Of a DNA stretch of 27,641 nt, positions 18,701-24,800 are shown in pieces. Each line of letters opens with the position of its first letter. Position 1 is the stretch's first letter. The notes beneath the pieces were generated by a model. That model had not been told where the DNA came from. It did not search any database and was given only the letters and a program-made list of their open reading frames with translations. Source of the stretch: a bacterium (GTDB lineage Bacteria; KSB1; UBA2214); assembly GCA_029560815.1 (NCBI GenBank), contig JAKQKF010000391.1, positions 1-27,641 of the forward strand, written 5' to 3'. Both the position numbers and the translations under genes were made by a program.

Positions 18701-20651
18701 AGCTCTCGGCCACCCAGCCGTAGAAGAATTCGAAGGAATCGGCCGGACGGTTGGCGTTGCTGTGGTCGCGGATGTTGAAGAGGAAAGCGTCGAATCTGGC
18801 CCACGGGCCGCCGCCGATGGAGGCATCCTTGACCTGGACGCCCATGTAGAGCTTGTTCTCCTTGACCACGAACTTGAGGGTTGCATCGGTGGGATCGACG
18901 GGGTCGACGCCGCCCTCCTTGACCGAACCGGAGCCGGGGATCAGATTGCCGTTGCGGCCGTAACGCAGGCGCACCGACTCGGCTTTCTCCCAGACCGCTT
19001 CGTCCATTTTGCCGTCGAGGTTGATAGCCGCCGAGGTCGTGCGCGCCCAGATGGCGTCCGGACGCTCGTTGACCGCGACCGTGCCGCCGGGCAGGGTGGT
19101 GTAGGGATCCATGTAGCCCCAGGCCGGGGTGGCGTTCCAGCCGCCCTCGCGCATCCACCAGACGCGCTGGCCATAGTTGTCGGCGGCGTTCGGGAAATTG
19201 TCGCCGTCAAAGAGGGTGGCGCTGATGAAGAGGTTGCCTTCGGGCAGGCCGGGCTTGTACCCCAGGGCCTTGAGGTCAACGGCGATCTCGATCAGATAGC
19301 CGGCATCGATATCGTTGTAATCGTTGACCGTGGTGCCGGATTTCAGGGTGACTGCCGCACTCCCCATGCCGAGGCTGTCGATGACAAAGGCAAGATGATC
19401 CATGCAGAGTGCCTGGCCGGTCGGGTCGAGGCGGACCGTGAGGTCGCGGCGCAGCAGGTTATGGTCGTTGGCATCGCGTTCAGCGATATCATTGACGATG
19501 AAGCGGATGCCATCCCACTGGTCATAGGCCTCGAGAGACCAGACCGCCTGGTCGCGGACATCGGCGGCCAGGTAGAGAACATCCTCGCGGGTGAACCACT
19601 TGATGGTCGCATCGGCCGGATCGAGGATCGAGGCCTTGACGCCGCCGACCTCGGGCTGCCACTGGCCGGAGAGGAGGGAACCGATCGGGCCGTAGGAGGC
19701 GCGCAGGGCGTCGTCACCGTACCGGAGGTCGAGGCTCGGGGCGGAGGCCCAGGCGGCTTCATCCAGAACGCCATCAACGGCCGGTTCGGGATGGGTATCG
19801 GCATTGGGGACGATGAAATCGGGGCCGACATAGGGTGCGGCACTGGTGAGGGTGACCGCCGGATCGGCGTGGATCTGCAGAACGGCGTACGCCGAGCCAT
19901 TACCCCACGGGCCCTGCAGCCAGACGCGGTTGGAGCTGAATTTGGCCTCGTTCAACGGCCACTGCCAGTCGCAGTCATAGATGGAGATGTTGAAGGGAAT
20001 GACCGTGCCGGCCGCCGCCGTGGCATCATAGCCGCGCACGGCGAGGTCGAACTTGAATTCGGTGGTATAGCCGGCATCGGGCGCGGCATCGTCATTGCTG
20101 ACGCCGTTGACCACGGTCACGGCGTCCCAGACCGCGCGATCGCCGGCGGCCATGCCGAAGAAACCGGGAGCGGCGCCGACATTGGCGGTGTTGGGATCGG
20201 CCCAGCTTTCGGCCACCCAGCCGTAGAAATATTCAAAAGAGCCGGCCGGGCGTGCGGGATCTGCGGCATTGCGGATGTTCATGAGAATGGCATCGAATTT
20301 GGCCCAGAGCCCGCCGCCGACCGAAGAGTCCATGGCCGTTACCGCCAGGTAGAGGCTGTTGCCGTGGATCAGGAACTTGAGGGTCGCGTGCATGGGATCG
20401 GACGCCTCGACGCCGCCTTCCTTGGCCCAGCCGCTGCCCGGAATCTGGGCATCCGTCTGGCCATAGACGACGTGAATTGACTCCGCCTGAGCCCAGGCGG
20501 CTTCATTCAGTACGCCGTCGAGTGTGATCGGGGTATCGCTGGTGCGGGCCCAGATCACATCGGGACGCGTGATTGTTTGGCTGTTCGCTGCGGCGCCGAA
20601 AACCAGCAGCAGAGCGACTAAGAGCAGCCAGAGAGTGTGCTTGTTGTACAT
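15783..20651 (-). CDS. Giant secreted protein with six CBM9-like modules and type IX sorting domain
   Basis: A 1,622-residue protein. Residues 1-25 are a signal peptide (MYNKHTLWLLLVALLLVFG, cleavage near ANSQ). Three repeats of ~498-501 residues follow (about 28-528, 529-1026 and 1027-1510). Each contains two CBM9-like halves recognised by their openings: first half PITLDGVLNEAAW (or DGKMDEAxW), second half VDGVLDEAAW (or DGLFDESVW). CBM9 modules bind the ends of glucan chains or small sugars. The C-terminus (~1526-1622) is a type A sorting domain with NYPNPFNP, VTLQVYDLLGRMVAEM, GVYFYRLEM and an MLVIK end. No catalytic domain is visible, so it looks like a multivalent surface glycan binder. 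The start has AGGAGG 4 bases upstream. It is the first gene after the promoter at 21034-21062 and should be the most expressed. The specific ligand is unknown. Confidence 0.88.
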   Translation of the reverse strand: MYNKHTLWLLLVALLLVFGAAANSQTITRPDVIWARTSDTPITLDGVLNEAAWAQAESIHVVYGQTDAQIPGSGWAKEGGVEASDPMHATLKFLIHGNSLYLAVTAMDSSVGGGLWAKFDAILMNIRNAADPARPAGSFEYFYGWVAESWADPNTANVGAAPGFFGMAAGDRAVWDAVTVVNGVSNDDAAPDAGYTTEFKFDLAVRGYDATAAAGTVIPFNISIYDCDWQWPLNEAKFSSNRVWLQGPWGNGSAYAVLQIHADPAVTLTSAAPYVGPDFIVPNADTHPEPAVDGVLDEAAWASAPSLDLRYGDDALRASYGPIGSLLSGQWQPEVGGVKASILDPADATIKWFTREDVLYLAADVRDQAVWSLEAYDQWDGIRFIVNDIAERDANDHNLLRRDLTVRLDPTGQALCMDHLAFVIDSLGMGSAAVTLKSGTTVNDYNDIDAGYLIEIAVDLKALGYKPGLPEGNLFISATLFDGDNFPNAADNYGQRVWWMREGGWNATPAWGYMDPYTTLPGGTVAVNERPDAIWARTTSAAINLDGKMDEAVWEKAESVRLRYGRNGNLIPGSGSVKEGGVDPVDPTDATLKFVVKENKLYMGVQVKDASIGGGPWARFDAFLFNIRDHSNANRPADSFEFFYGWVAESWADPNTANPGAAPGFFGRAPADRDLWNGATFVAGTTNDDATSDEGYSTELVFDLAKLGYDVTRADGEIIEFNFALWDADWLWPLDEDKFSSNRCWWQGPWGNASAYAIARIHAHPAVTEDSALPMIGPDLVVPNGADHPAPAIDGLFDESVWANVKGLDLRFGDDDLRASYPAIAPWRSGQFQPEIDSKRAPVLDPADATLKWFFKDHMLYVSAEFRDQSVSGMETYDMWDGLRLVINDRAARDAEDVLMRRNLTVRVGPTGPVVMDYLETLVNEGKAHVGFALKPGSTINDVNDIDAGYHMEMAIDLTALGYPADLGDRVLFISATIFDGDTFPNTADNYGQRVWFMRESDWPAGPAWALMDPKAFVPGDPLNTMERPDALWARVASAPITLDGKMDEADWANAEAVVLRYGSASLIPGSGFGKEGGVDPSDPTFATLKFLVHGNKLFVGAEVKDASVGGGPWARFDAILLNIRNHAAADRPAAPFEYFYGWVAESWADPNTANVGAAPGFFGWAAGDRTVWDAVTVVNGITNDDATPDNGYTTEFVFDLTARGYDITRPGGDIIEFNVSIYDCDWFWPINDDKFSSNRVWWQGPWGNNSAYAIAQIHADPAVTVNSGTLPVIGPDLIIPNGADFPAPVTDGSFDEAVWSKAPGFDLRFGDDELRASYPGIAPWRSGQFQPEIDSKRAPVLDPADATLKWFFKDHMLYVSAEVRDQSVSGLETYDMWDGLRLIINDRAARDGDNVLVRRNLTMRVGPAGPVVMDYLETLVNEGKAYVGFALKPGSTINDVNDIDAGYHMEMAIDLTAFGYPADLGDGVLFVSACLFDGDTFPNAADNYGQRVWFMRESDWPAGPAWALMDPQTKLTGVKIDPASQLPKEFALIGNYPNPFNPVTTIQYAMPEDAVVTLQVYDLLGRMVAEMALGRQSAGIREISFDAARISSGVYFYRLEMVSVKAKKTVRTGVQKMLVIK
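16123..20570 (-). repeat. Three ~1.5-kb intragenic tandem repeats (CBM9-like pairs)
   Basis: Unit boundaries, set at the RPD(V/A)(I/L)WAR motif, fall near 20570, 19067 and 17573, so the period is 1,503 then 1,494 bases. Between units 2 and 3 long exact runs occur at an offset of 1,494: 16588-16689 equals 18082-18183 (102 bases), and 16278-16372 equals 17772-17866 (95 bases). Unit 1 is more diverged in its second half but resembles unit 3 in its first half. Confidence 0.9.
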
Positions 20652-20728
20652 GTTTCCTCCTGAAATTGATGACGGGTTTGCATCATGGAGAATACAGACA
20701 GATTGTGCAGCTGCGATGCGTGTGGCAT
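20618..20728 (-). other. Possible short leader ORF overlapping the start of the CBM9-repeat gene
   Basis: A 36-codon frame (MPHASQLHNLSVF...) starts at 20728 and ends 34 bases inside the CBM9-repeat gene in another frame. Upstream, at 20743-20752, the minus strand reads AAAGGAGGTG, a perfect complement to the 3' end of 16S rRNA. The spacing to the ATG is ~14 bases from the GTG end, longer than ideal, so translation is doubtful. The AAAGGAGGTG itself is clear. It might instead act as a ribosome standby site. Confidence 0.25.
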
Positions 20729-21033
20729 CACGCCGGTTTTTTCACCTCCTTTGCAGGGTTGTGACCGTTGCAGTGGAAAATATCGTCAGATTCGGTATGG
20801 CTGGACAGGACAGTTCGAGATCAAGGCAAGAGCAGCGGGGCGGGTTTAACTTTAGGGGTGCAGTTGGACGGGCGGCGCCAGTCAAGGCATTGGCGCCGAA
20901 TTGAAAGGCAGACCGGGAGAACCGGATCCGGGCTTGAGTGGGGGAGATCACGATGTACCCCGCTTAAGTCATTAAATAAAAGCTATTAACATGTTTAAAA
21001 TGAAACAGTGCGGGAGATTATGTAAGCGATTAC
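20652..21033 (-). promoter_or_regulatory. Long 5' leader of the CBM9-repeat operon
   Basis: From the predicted transcription start (~21027) to the ATG at 20651 there are about 375 untranslated bases. Seen here are: a perfect 7-bp inverted repeat GGCGCCA / TGGCGCC with a 10-base loop at 20874-20897; an AACATGTT palindrome at 20988-20995; the AAAGGAGGTG motif at 20743-20752; and the gene's own AGGAGG site just before the ATG. I do not recognise any riboswitch class. The first ~80 bases are AT-rich and the rest is GC-rich. Confidence 0.45.
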
Positions 21034-21034
21034 A
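21021..21034. promoter_or_regulatory. LacI-family-type operator overlapping the start of transcription
   Basis: TGTAAGCGATTACA has perfect TGTAA / TTACA half-sites around a central CG pair; with flanking bases it becomes a 16-bp ATGTAAGCGATTACAT. This is the layout known for LacI/GalR-family operators and for CcpA-type cre sites. It abuts the -10 box, sharing one base, and covers the expected transcription start, so a bound protein would block initiation. No LacI-family gene is in the window, so the regulator is encoded elsewhere. Confidence 0.72.
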
Positions 21035-21062
21035 TTTTACGGAAAATTAAAGTCGCTGTCAA
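21034..21062 (-). promoter_or_regulatory. Sigma-70-type promoter of the CBM9/TonB operon
   Basis: On the minus strand TTGACA (21062-21057) is a perfect -35 box. It is followed by exactly 17 bases and TAAAAT (21039-21034), one mismatch from the -10 consensus. Upstream of the -35 box the DNA is AT-rich, which could act as an UP element. The direction points to the CBM9-repeat gene, and nothing else on this strand intervenes. Confidence 0.8.
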
Positions 21063-21098
21063 GTTAAATATGCACAGCGCTAAAAAAAATCCGGCAGT

Positions 21099-21274
21099 GC
21101 GCGCAGTTGGCGCCCCAGGTTCCGGATGCTATCGGTTGGCATCATCCGAGTGGCCTGGCTCATGGCGGGCGGGCAGCAGCGGGCGCGCAGTCGGCGCTGC
21201 CGGTTCAGGATGACCATCGGTGCGGCACAACCGGAATGGCCTGGCTCACGGCGGGCGGGCAGCAGCGGGCGCGC
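21099..21274. repeat. Degenerate ~85-bp tandem repeat, about two copies
   Basis: A 38-base segment at 21151-21188 (begins TGGCCTGGCTCA) recurs at 21237-21274 with one mismatch, an offset of 86. The stretch between them (from GCGCGCAGTCGGCG at 21183) is matched by a more diverged copy before the first (GCGCGCAGTTGGCG at 21099). The block is very GC-rich and non-coding as far as I can tell. Its role is unknown. Confidence 0.7.
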
Positions 21275-21305
21275 GGGCACTGCAGCAAAGTTGGTGCAAA
21301 AGCCC

Positions 21306-21334
21306 TTGAATTCTATTTTCCTGCATCGTACATT
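21306..21334 (+). promoter_or_regulatory. Candidate promoter of the MCE transport operon
   Basis: TTGAAT (21306-21311), a 17-base spacer and TACATT (21329-21334) give 4 of 6 matches in each box. Transcription would start only ~8-10 bases before the ATG at 21350, giving a nearly leaderless message. That would fit the lack of a clear ribosome site in front of this gene. Confidence 0.4.
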
Positions 21335-21349
21335 TCACTACTACACAAG

Positions 21350-22144
21350 ATGACAGAACCCATCATTCAAATACGCGGCCTGCGCACCCGCTATGGACGC
21401 ATTGAGGTGATCAAGGGGATTGACCTCGATATCTATCCCCGCGAGACCCTGGTCATTCTCGGGCGTTCGGGGTGCGGCAAGAGCACTTTGCTGCGCCATA
21501 TCATCGGCCTGCAAAAACCCACGCAGGGTCAGGTCCTGGTCAAGGGGGTGGACATGGCGGTTGCGGAAGGGGAGGAGCGCGACGCCGTCTGCAGAAAGGT
21601 CGGCATGCTTTTTCAGGGCGCGGCCCTCTTCAATTCGATGAGCGTGGGCGAGAATGTCGCCCTGCCGCTCGAGGAGCACACCCGGCTGGCCCCCTCCACC
21701 ATCCGGATCATGACCCGCCTCAAACTCGAGATGGTCGGGCTCTCCGGATTCGATGATTTTATGCCTGCGCAGCTCTCGGGGGGGATGAAAAAGCGGGCTG
21801 GTCTGGCCCGGGCGCTGGCGATGGATCCCGACATCCTGCTCTGCGATGAGCCTTCGGCCGGACTCGATCCGATCGTCGCGGTCGGCATCGACCATCTCAT
21901 CCGCAAGCTGCAGCAGGCCTTCCGGATGACCATTGTCGTGGTCACGCATGAACTCGAGTCGGTCTGGCTGATCGCCGACCGCATTGCCCTGATGCATGAA
22001 GGGCGTTTTGTCTTCATCGGGGACCAGGAGGCTTTTCGGGCCTCTCAGCTCCCCGAAGTGCGTCAGTTCCTCGAGCGCCAGCCCGATCCCAACCTGCCGG
22101 AGGGGGAGCGATATCTCGCCACCCTGGTGGGCGAGCGCCGATAA
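21350..22144 (+). CDS. MlaF-like ABC transporter ATP-binding protein
   Basis: A 264-residue ATPase that powers MCE-type lipid transport at the inner membrane. All motifs are present: Walker A GRSGCGKST at 38-46, Q-loop Q89 in MLFQGAALF (the form typical of MlaF/Ttg2A), signature LSGGMKKR at 142-149, Walker B ILLCDEPSAGLDP at 162-174 and the switch histidine H200. The first ATG that gives a normal N-terminus is at 21350; the frame is open upstream into the tandem repeat, but that extension is low-complexity and unlike the family. There is no clear Shine-Dalgarno sequence. The MCE gene starts 21 bases downstream, so they form an operon. In most genomes an MlaE-type permease gene lies immediately before or after mlaF; none is found here. 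Confidence 0.93.
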   Translation: MTEPIIQIRGLRTRYGRIEVIKGIDLDIYPRETLVILGRSGCGKSTLLRHIIGLQKPTQGQVLVKGVDMAVAEGEERDAVCRKVGMLFQGAALFNSMSVGENVALPLEEHTRLAPSTIRIMTRLKLEMVGLSGFDDFMPAQLSGGMKKRAGLARALAMDPDILLCDEPSAGLDPIVAVGIDHLIRKLQQAFRMTIVVVTHELESVWLIADRIALMHEGRFVFIGDQEAFRASQLPEVRQFLERQPDPNLPEGERYLATLVGERR

Positions 22145-22165
22145 TACACTGTCTGAAGGAGTGCG

Positions 22166-23068
22166 ATGGAGTACAGAAAAAGTGAAATCAAGGCCGGCCT
22201 CTTCATCGCTCTCAGCCTCATTCTTTTCTTCGCGATCCTCTTTGCGATCAAGGGGGTGAGCGCGTGGGAGCGCAAGGAGTCTTATCGTGTCCGTTTTGAA
22301 TATGTCGGCGGCATCGAGCCCGGCTCGATCGTGCGGTTTGCCGGCGTGCCGGTGGGCCAGGTGAGCTCGCACCGGGTGCTCTCCGGTGAAGTGCCGCCGG
22401 TGGAACTGACTCTGGAGCTCGACCATGGGGTGCCGATCCGGAGCGACAGTTATGCCTACATCACCTCGATCGGTCTGCTGGGCGCCTTTTATATCGAGAT
22501 CACCCCGGGTTCATCCCTCACTGCTCAAATTCCGCCCGGCGGTCTCATCCACAGCCGTGAGGTCTCCAGTTTCGCCCAGATGTCGGGGCCGCTCGGCGGC
22601 GCCGCATCGGAGGCGACCGAGCTGCTTCATCGCCTCAACGATCTGCTCGGCGAGGAGAACCGGCGCAACCTTTCAGCCCTGATCACCAATCTCAACACCC
22701 TGACCGCGCAGAACCGCAGCGAGCTCGATGCGCTCCTCGACAATCTCAACACTCTCACCGCCGCCCTTAACACCACCGTGGCGAGCGTCAACACCATCCT
22801 CGCGGCCAACGATACTTCTCTGCAGCGCACTCTGCAGAATGCGGAGGCCCTGCTGCTCCAGGTCCAGGCTCTGACCGCCAGCATGAACGGTGCGGTGGGC
22901 GACCTCGACCGGATCATGGTGCAGAACGGCGAGAGCTACCGGGAGACCTTTGACAATCTGCGCAACCTCAGCCGCAACCTGACCGATTTCACGCAGACGA
23001 TCAAGGAGCAGCCCTGGAGCCTGGTGCGCAAGAGCTATCCCGACGAACGTCCCCTGCCCAAGGAGTGA
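22166..23068 (+). CDS. MlaD-family (MCE domain) protein
   Basis: A 300-residue protein anchored by one N-terminal helix (~residues 11-29), with its bulk in the periplasm. The MCE domain spans ~38-115: YRVRFEYVGGIEPGSIVRFAGVPVGQV at the start and TSIGLLGAFYIEITPG near the end. Residues ~150-290 are helical with repeated LNTLTA-type heptads, likely forming the tube or needle seen in longer MCE proteins. MCE hexamers carry phospholipids between the membranes. AAGGAG lies 6 bases before the ATG. It sits between the ATPase and the auxiliary lipoprotein, with only 3 bases before the latter. Confidence 0.93.
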   Translation: MEYRKSEIKAGLFIALSLILFFAILFAIKGVSAWERKESYRVRFEYVGGIEPGSIVRFAGVPVGQVSSHRVLSGEVPPVELTLELDHGVPIRSDSYAYITSIGLLGAFYIEITPGSSLTAQIPPGGLIHSREVSSFAQMSGPLGGAASEATELLHRLNDLLGEENRRNLSALITNLNTLTAQNRSELDALLDNLNTLTAALNTTVASVNTILAANDTSLQRTLQNAEALLLQVQALTASMNGAVGDLDRIMVQNGESYRETFDNLRNLSRNLTDFTQTIKEQPWSLVRKSYPDERPLPKE

Positions 23069-23071
23069 TGC

Positions 23072-23632
23072 ATGCGTAAAACAGTCATGATCCTGGCCCT
23101 GCTTCTCACCGCCGCCTGCGGCCGGATGCCCAGGGTGCACTATTACGATTTCAGTCTCGATGCACCGGCGCGCGCTGCCGCGCCGGCGGCGGGAGTGCTC
23201 TGGGTGCAGCCTTTCACCGCCCTCCCCGCCGGCGGCCAGGACCGTATGGTCTATCGTGACAGCGCCTGGGAGATCCAGTTCGATGCCTACCGCCGCTGGA
23301 TCGCCCCGCCGCCCGAGCTGCTGCGCGAAGCGCTGGTCGAATATCTGCGCGGAACGAACCGCTACGCGGCGGTGGTGACCGCTTCCCCGCACCAGGAGCC
23401 CTTTTCCGTCCTGGCGGTGCGGCTCCTCCGCTTTGATGAGACCATCGCGGCGCAGGGGAGGACGGGGGTCACCCGCTTCTGGTTTGAGCTGACGGACGAG
23501 AGGGGAGGGCTGCTGCGTTCGGGCTATATCGAGGGGAGTGCGGAGATCACCGGCGCCGGCGCAGAAGGATTGGTGGCGGGGATGCGCGCTTCGGCAGCGC
23601 AGGCCTTCGCCGAACTGCTGGAAAAATTGTGA
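23072..23632 (+). CDS. ABC-type transport auxiliary lipoprotein (PqiC/PF03886-like)
   Basis: A 186-residue lipoprotein with lipobox LLTAAC (lipidated Cys16). The mature part begins PRVHYYDFSL and has LWVQPFTAL, RMVYRDSAWEIQFDAYRRWIAPP and LREALVEYL, the pattern of PqiC/ABC_trans_aux proteins that dock MCE tunnels to the outer membrane. The length fits the family. The start codon lies 3 bases after the MCE stop, with AAGGAG reaching across the junction, so translation is probably coupled. It is the last gene of the set and is followed by a terminator. Confidence 0.86.
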   Translation: MRKTVMILALLLTAACGRMPRVHYYDFSLDAPARAAAPAAGVLWVQPFTALPAGGQDRMVYRDSAWEIQFDAYRRWIAPPPELLREALVEYLRGTNRYAAVVTASPHQEPFSVLAVRLLRFDETIAAQGRTGVTRFWFELTDERGGLLRSGYIEGSAEITGAGAEGLVAGMRASAAQAFAELLEKL

Positions 23633-23694
23633 ACATTTGAAATGGGCGCCCTGACCCCCGCCCGCGCGGAGGGCAGGGAACGTTACTATGCAAT

Positions 23695-23733
23695 AAAAAA
23701 GCCGCCGGGCTTGAGGCCGGGCGGCTTTTTTTT
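23695..23733. terminator. Bidirectional terminator between converging operons
   Basis: AAAAAAGCCGCC pairs with GGCGGCTTTTTT around a ~13-base loop, with more T after it and a run of A before it. It can therefore stop transcription on both strands. It serves the MCE operon (ending 23632) and the lipoprotein gene (ending 23754). Confidence 0.9.
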
Positions 23734-23753
23734 ATTATCAACGTGTGACGAGA

Positions 23754-24755
23754 CTATTTGGTCTTCAGGGAGGCCACCATCTTGTCAAAGACGGGCTGGA
23801 AGTCGCCTCTCATCGGCTGGTAATAGTTGTAGATGATGCGGTAGAGCTTGTCGTTCTTGACCACAAAATAGACGCGGCTGGAGATGCCCTTGCCGCCGGC
23901 ATAGTTCAGATAGGTGGCCGGGGCGCCGTCGACGGTGGCGGTGCCGCGCGAAGTCTCCTTGAAGCGGGCGGCGTTCTGCTCGACGACCTTTTCCAGGGTC
24001 AAGCCCTGGGCGGGGCGGACATCGATGAAGAGGCCGCTATCCTGGCGGTAGCCCAGGATGTTGAGTGCGAACTGCACCGGCTCCTTGACGGGGGCCGGGG
24101 TCGGCTGGAAGTTGACCGGGTAGCTGATCTTGAGGAAATTGTTGTCAAAGAGCTCCATCTCCTCGGACGGGACAGAGGGATCGGCTCCCGGTTCGGCCAC
24201 TGCGAAAGTGGGCAGATGCAGGCTGTTGAGGACGGAGTCGAGGACCACCTTGGTGCCATCGTACATCTTGTTAAAGCCTTCGAAGATGACGGTGTAGAGC
24301 ATCGAATCCTTGACCGCGATCACTTCGTCGCCGCTGATGATGTTTTTGCTGTCGAGCGCGCCGCGGTAATGGAGCAGCTTGCCATCGAGATCGCTGAGCT
24401 TTCTGGCGACGGGGGAGGAGACCTCAAAGCCGGAGGAGGTCAGATCATTGCTGAGACCGCGCACGAGTTCATCGAGCGTTTTGAGGGTATCCATTTTGTC
24501 CATGTTGACAATAACGCGCGCGGCGTCCTTGCCCTCAATGGAGTAGGGATTGAACTTGTTGATGGCTTCGGCGGAGGAGTAAAAGCCGATCTTGGGGCCA
24601 TCCTGCTGCATCTGCCAGCCCTGGGGGTGGCTGAAAGAGATACGCAGGAAGGGTTCCTGAAACTTTTCGAATGCGCTGACCTGCACAACTTCCTGCTTCT
24701 TGCCGCAGCCTGCGAGGACCATGAGACTGAGGAGCAGCACCCAACTTTTCTTCAT
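23754..24755 (-). CDS. Lipoprotein with duplicated PsbP-like domain
   Basis: A 333-residue lipoprotein with lipobox VLAGC (Cys17). Two similar segments appear: one beginning FLRISFSHPQGWQM (~residue 36) and one beginning FLKISYPVNFQP (~residue 207), each followed by strands ending in a VASLKT- or LNSLHL-like helix. This is the outline of PsbP/DUF1795-type domains, found in many bacterial lipoproteins of unknown role. A linker around residues 190-203 is rich in Pro, Glu and Ser. It is the last gene of the operon, 45 bases after the TPR gene, with AAAGGGA upstream of the ATG. The domain assignment rests on pattern, not on a search, and the function is unknown. Confidence 0.8.
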   Translation of the reverse strand: MKKSWVLLLSLMVLAGCGKKQEVVQVSAFEKFQEPFLRISFSHPQGWQMQQDGPKIGFYSSAEAINKFNPYSIEGKDAARVIVNMDKMDTLKTLDELVRGLSNDLTSSGFEVSSPVARKLSDLDGKLLHYRGALDSKNIISGDEVIAVKDSMLYTVIFEGFNKMYDGTKVVLDSVLNSLHLPTFAVAEPGADPSVPSEEMELFDNNFLKISYPVNFQPTPAPVKEPVQFALNILGYRQDSGLFIDVRPAQGLTLEKVVEQNAARFKETSRGTATVDGAPATYLNYAGGKGISSRVYFVVKNDKLYRIIYNYYQPMRGDFQPVFDKMVASLKTK

Positions 24756-24800
24756 GGCAGTCCCTTTCTGTTTGGGTTAAGGGGCGGTGTGAATTTTTTG

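Noticed and set aside
18762..20480. 572-codon plus-strand frame, with a similar one at 17370-18461, opposite the CBM9 repeats
   Set aside because: They repeat because the sense gene repeats; no start signals or domains of their own.
21021..21034. Reading the palindrome as a control site for the plus-strand MCE operon
   Set aside because: It is over 300 bases from that gene and sits exactly on the -10/+1 region of a strong minus-strand promoter.
21099..21274. CRISPR array
   Set aside because: Only about two degenerate copies, direct spacing without unique spacers of fixed length, and no cas genes.
21107..21349. Upstream extension of the MlaF-like frame through the tandem repeat
   Set aside because: The extra residues are repeat-encoded and unlike any ABC ATPase N-terminus.
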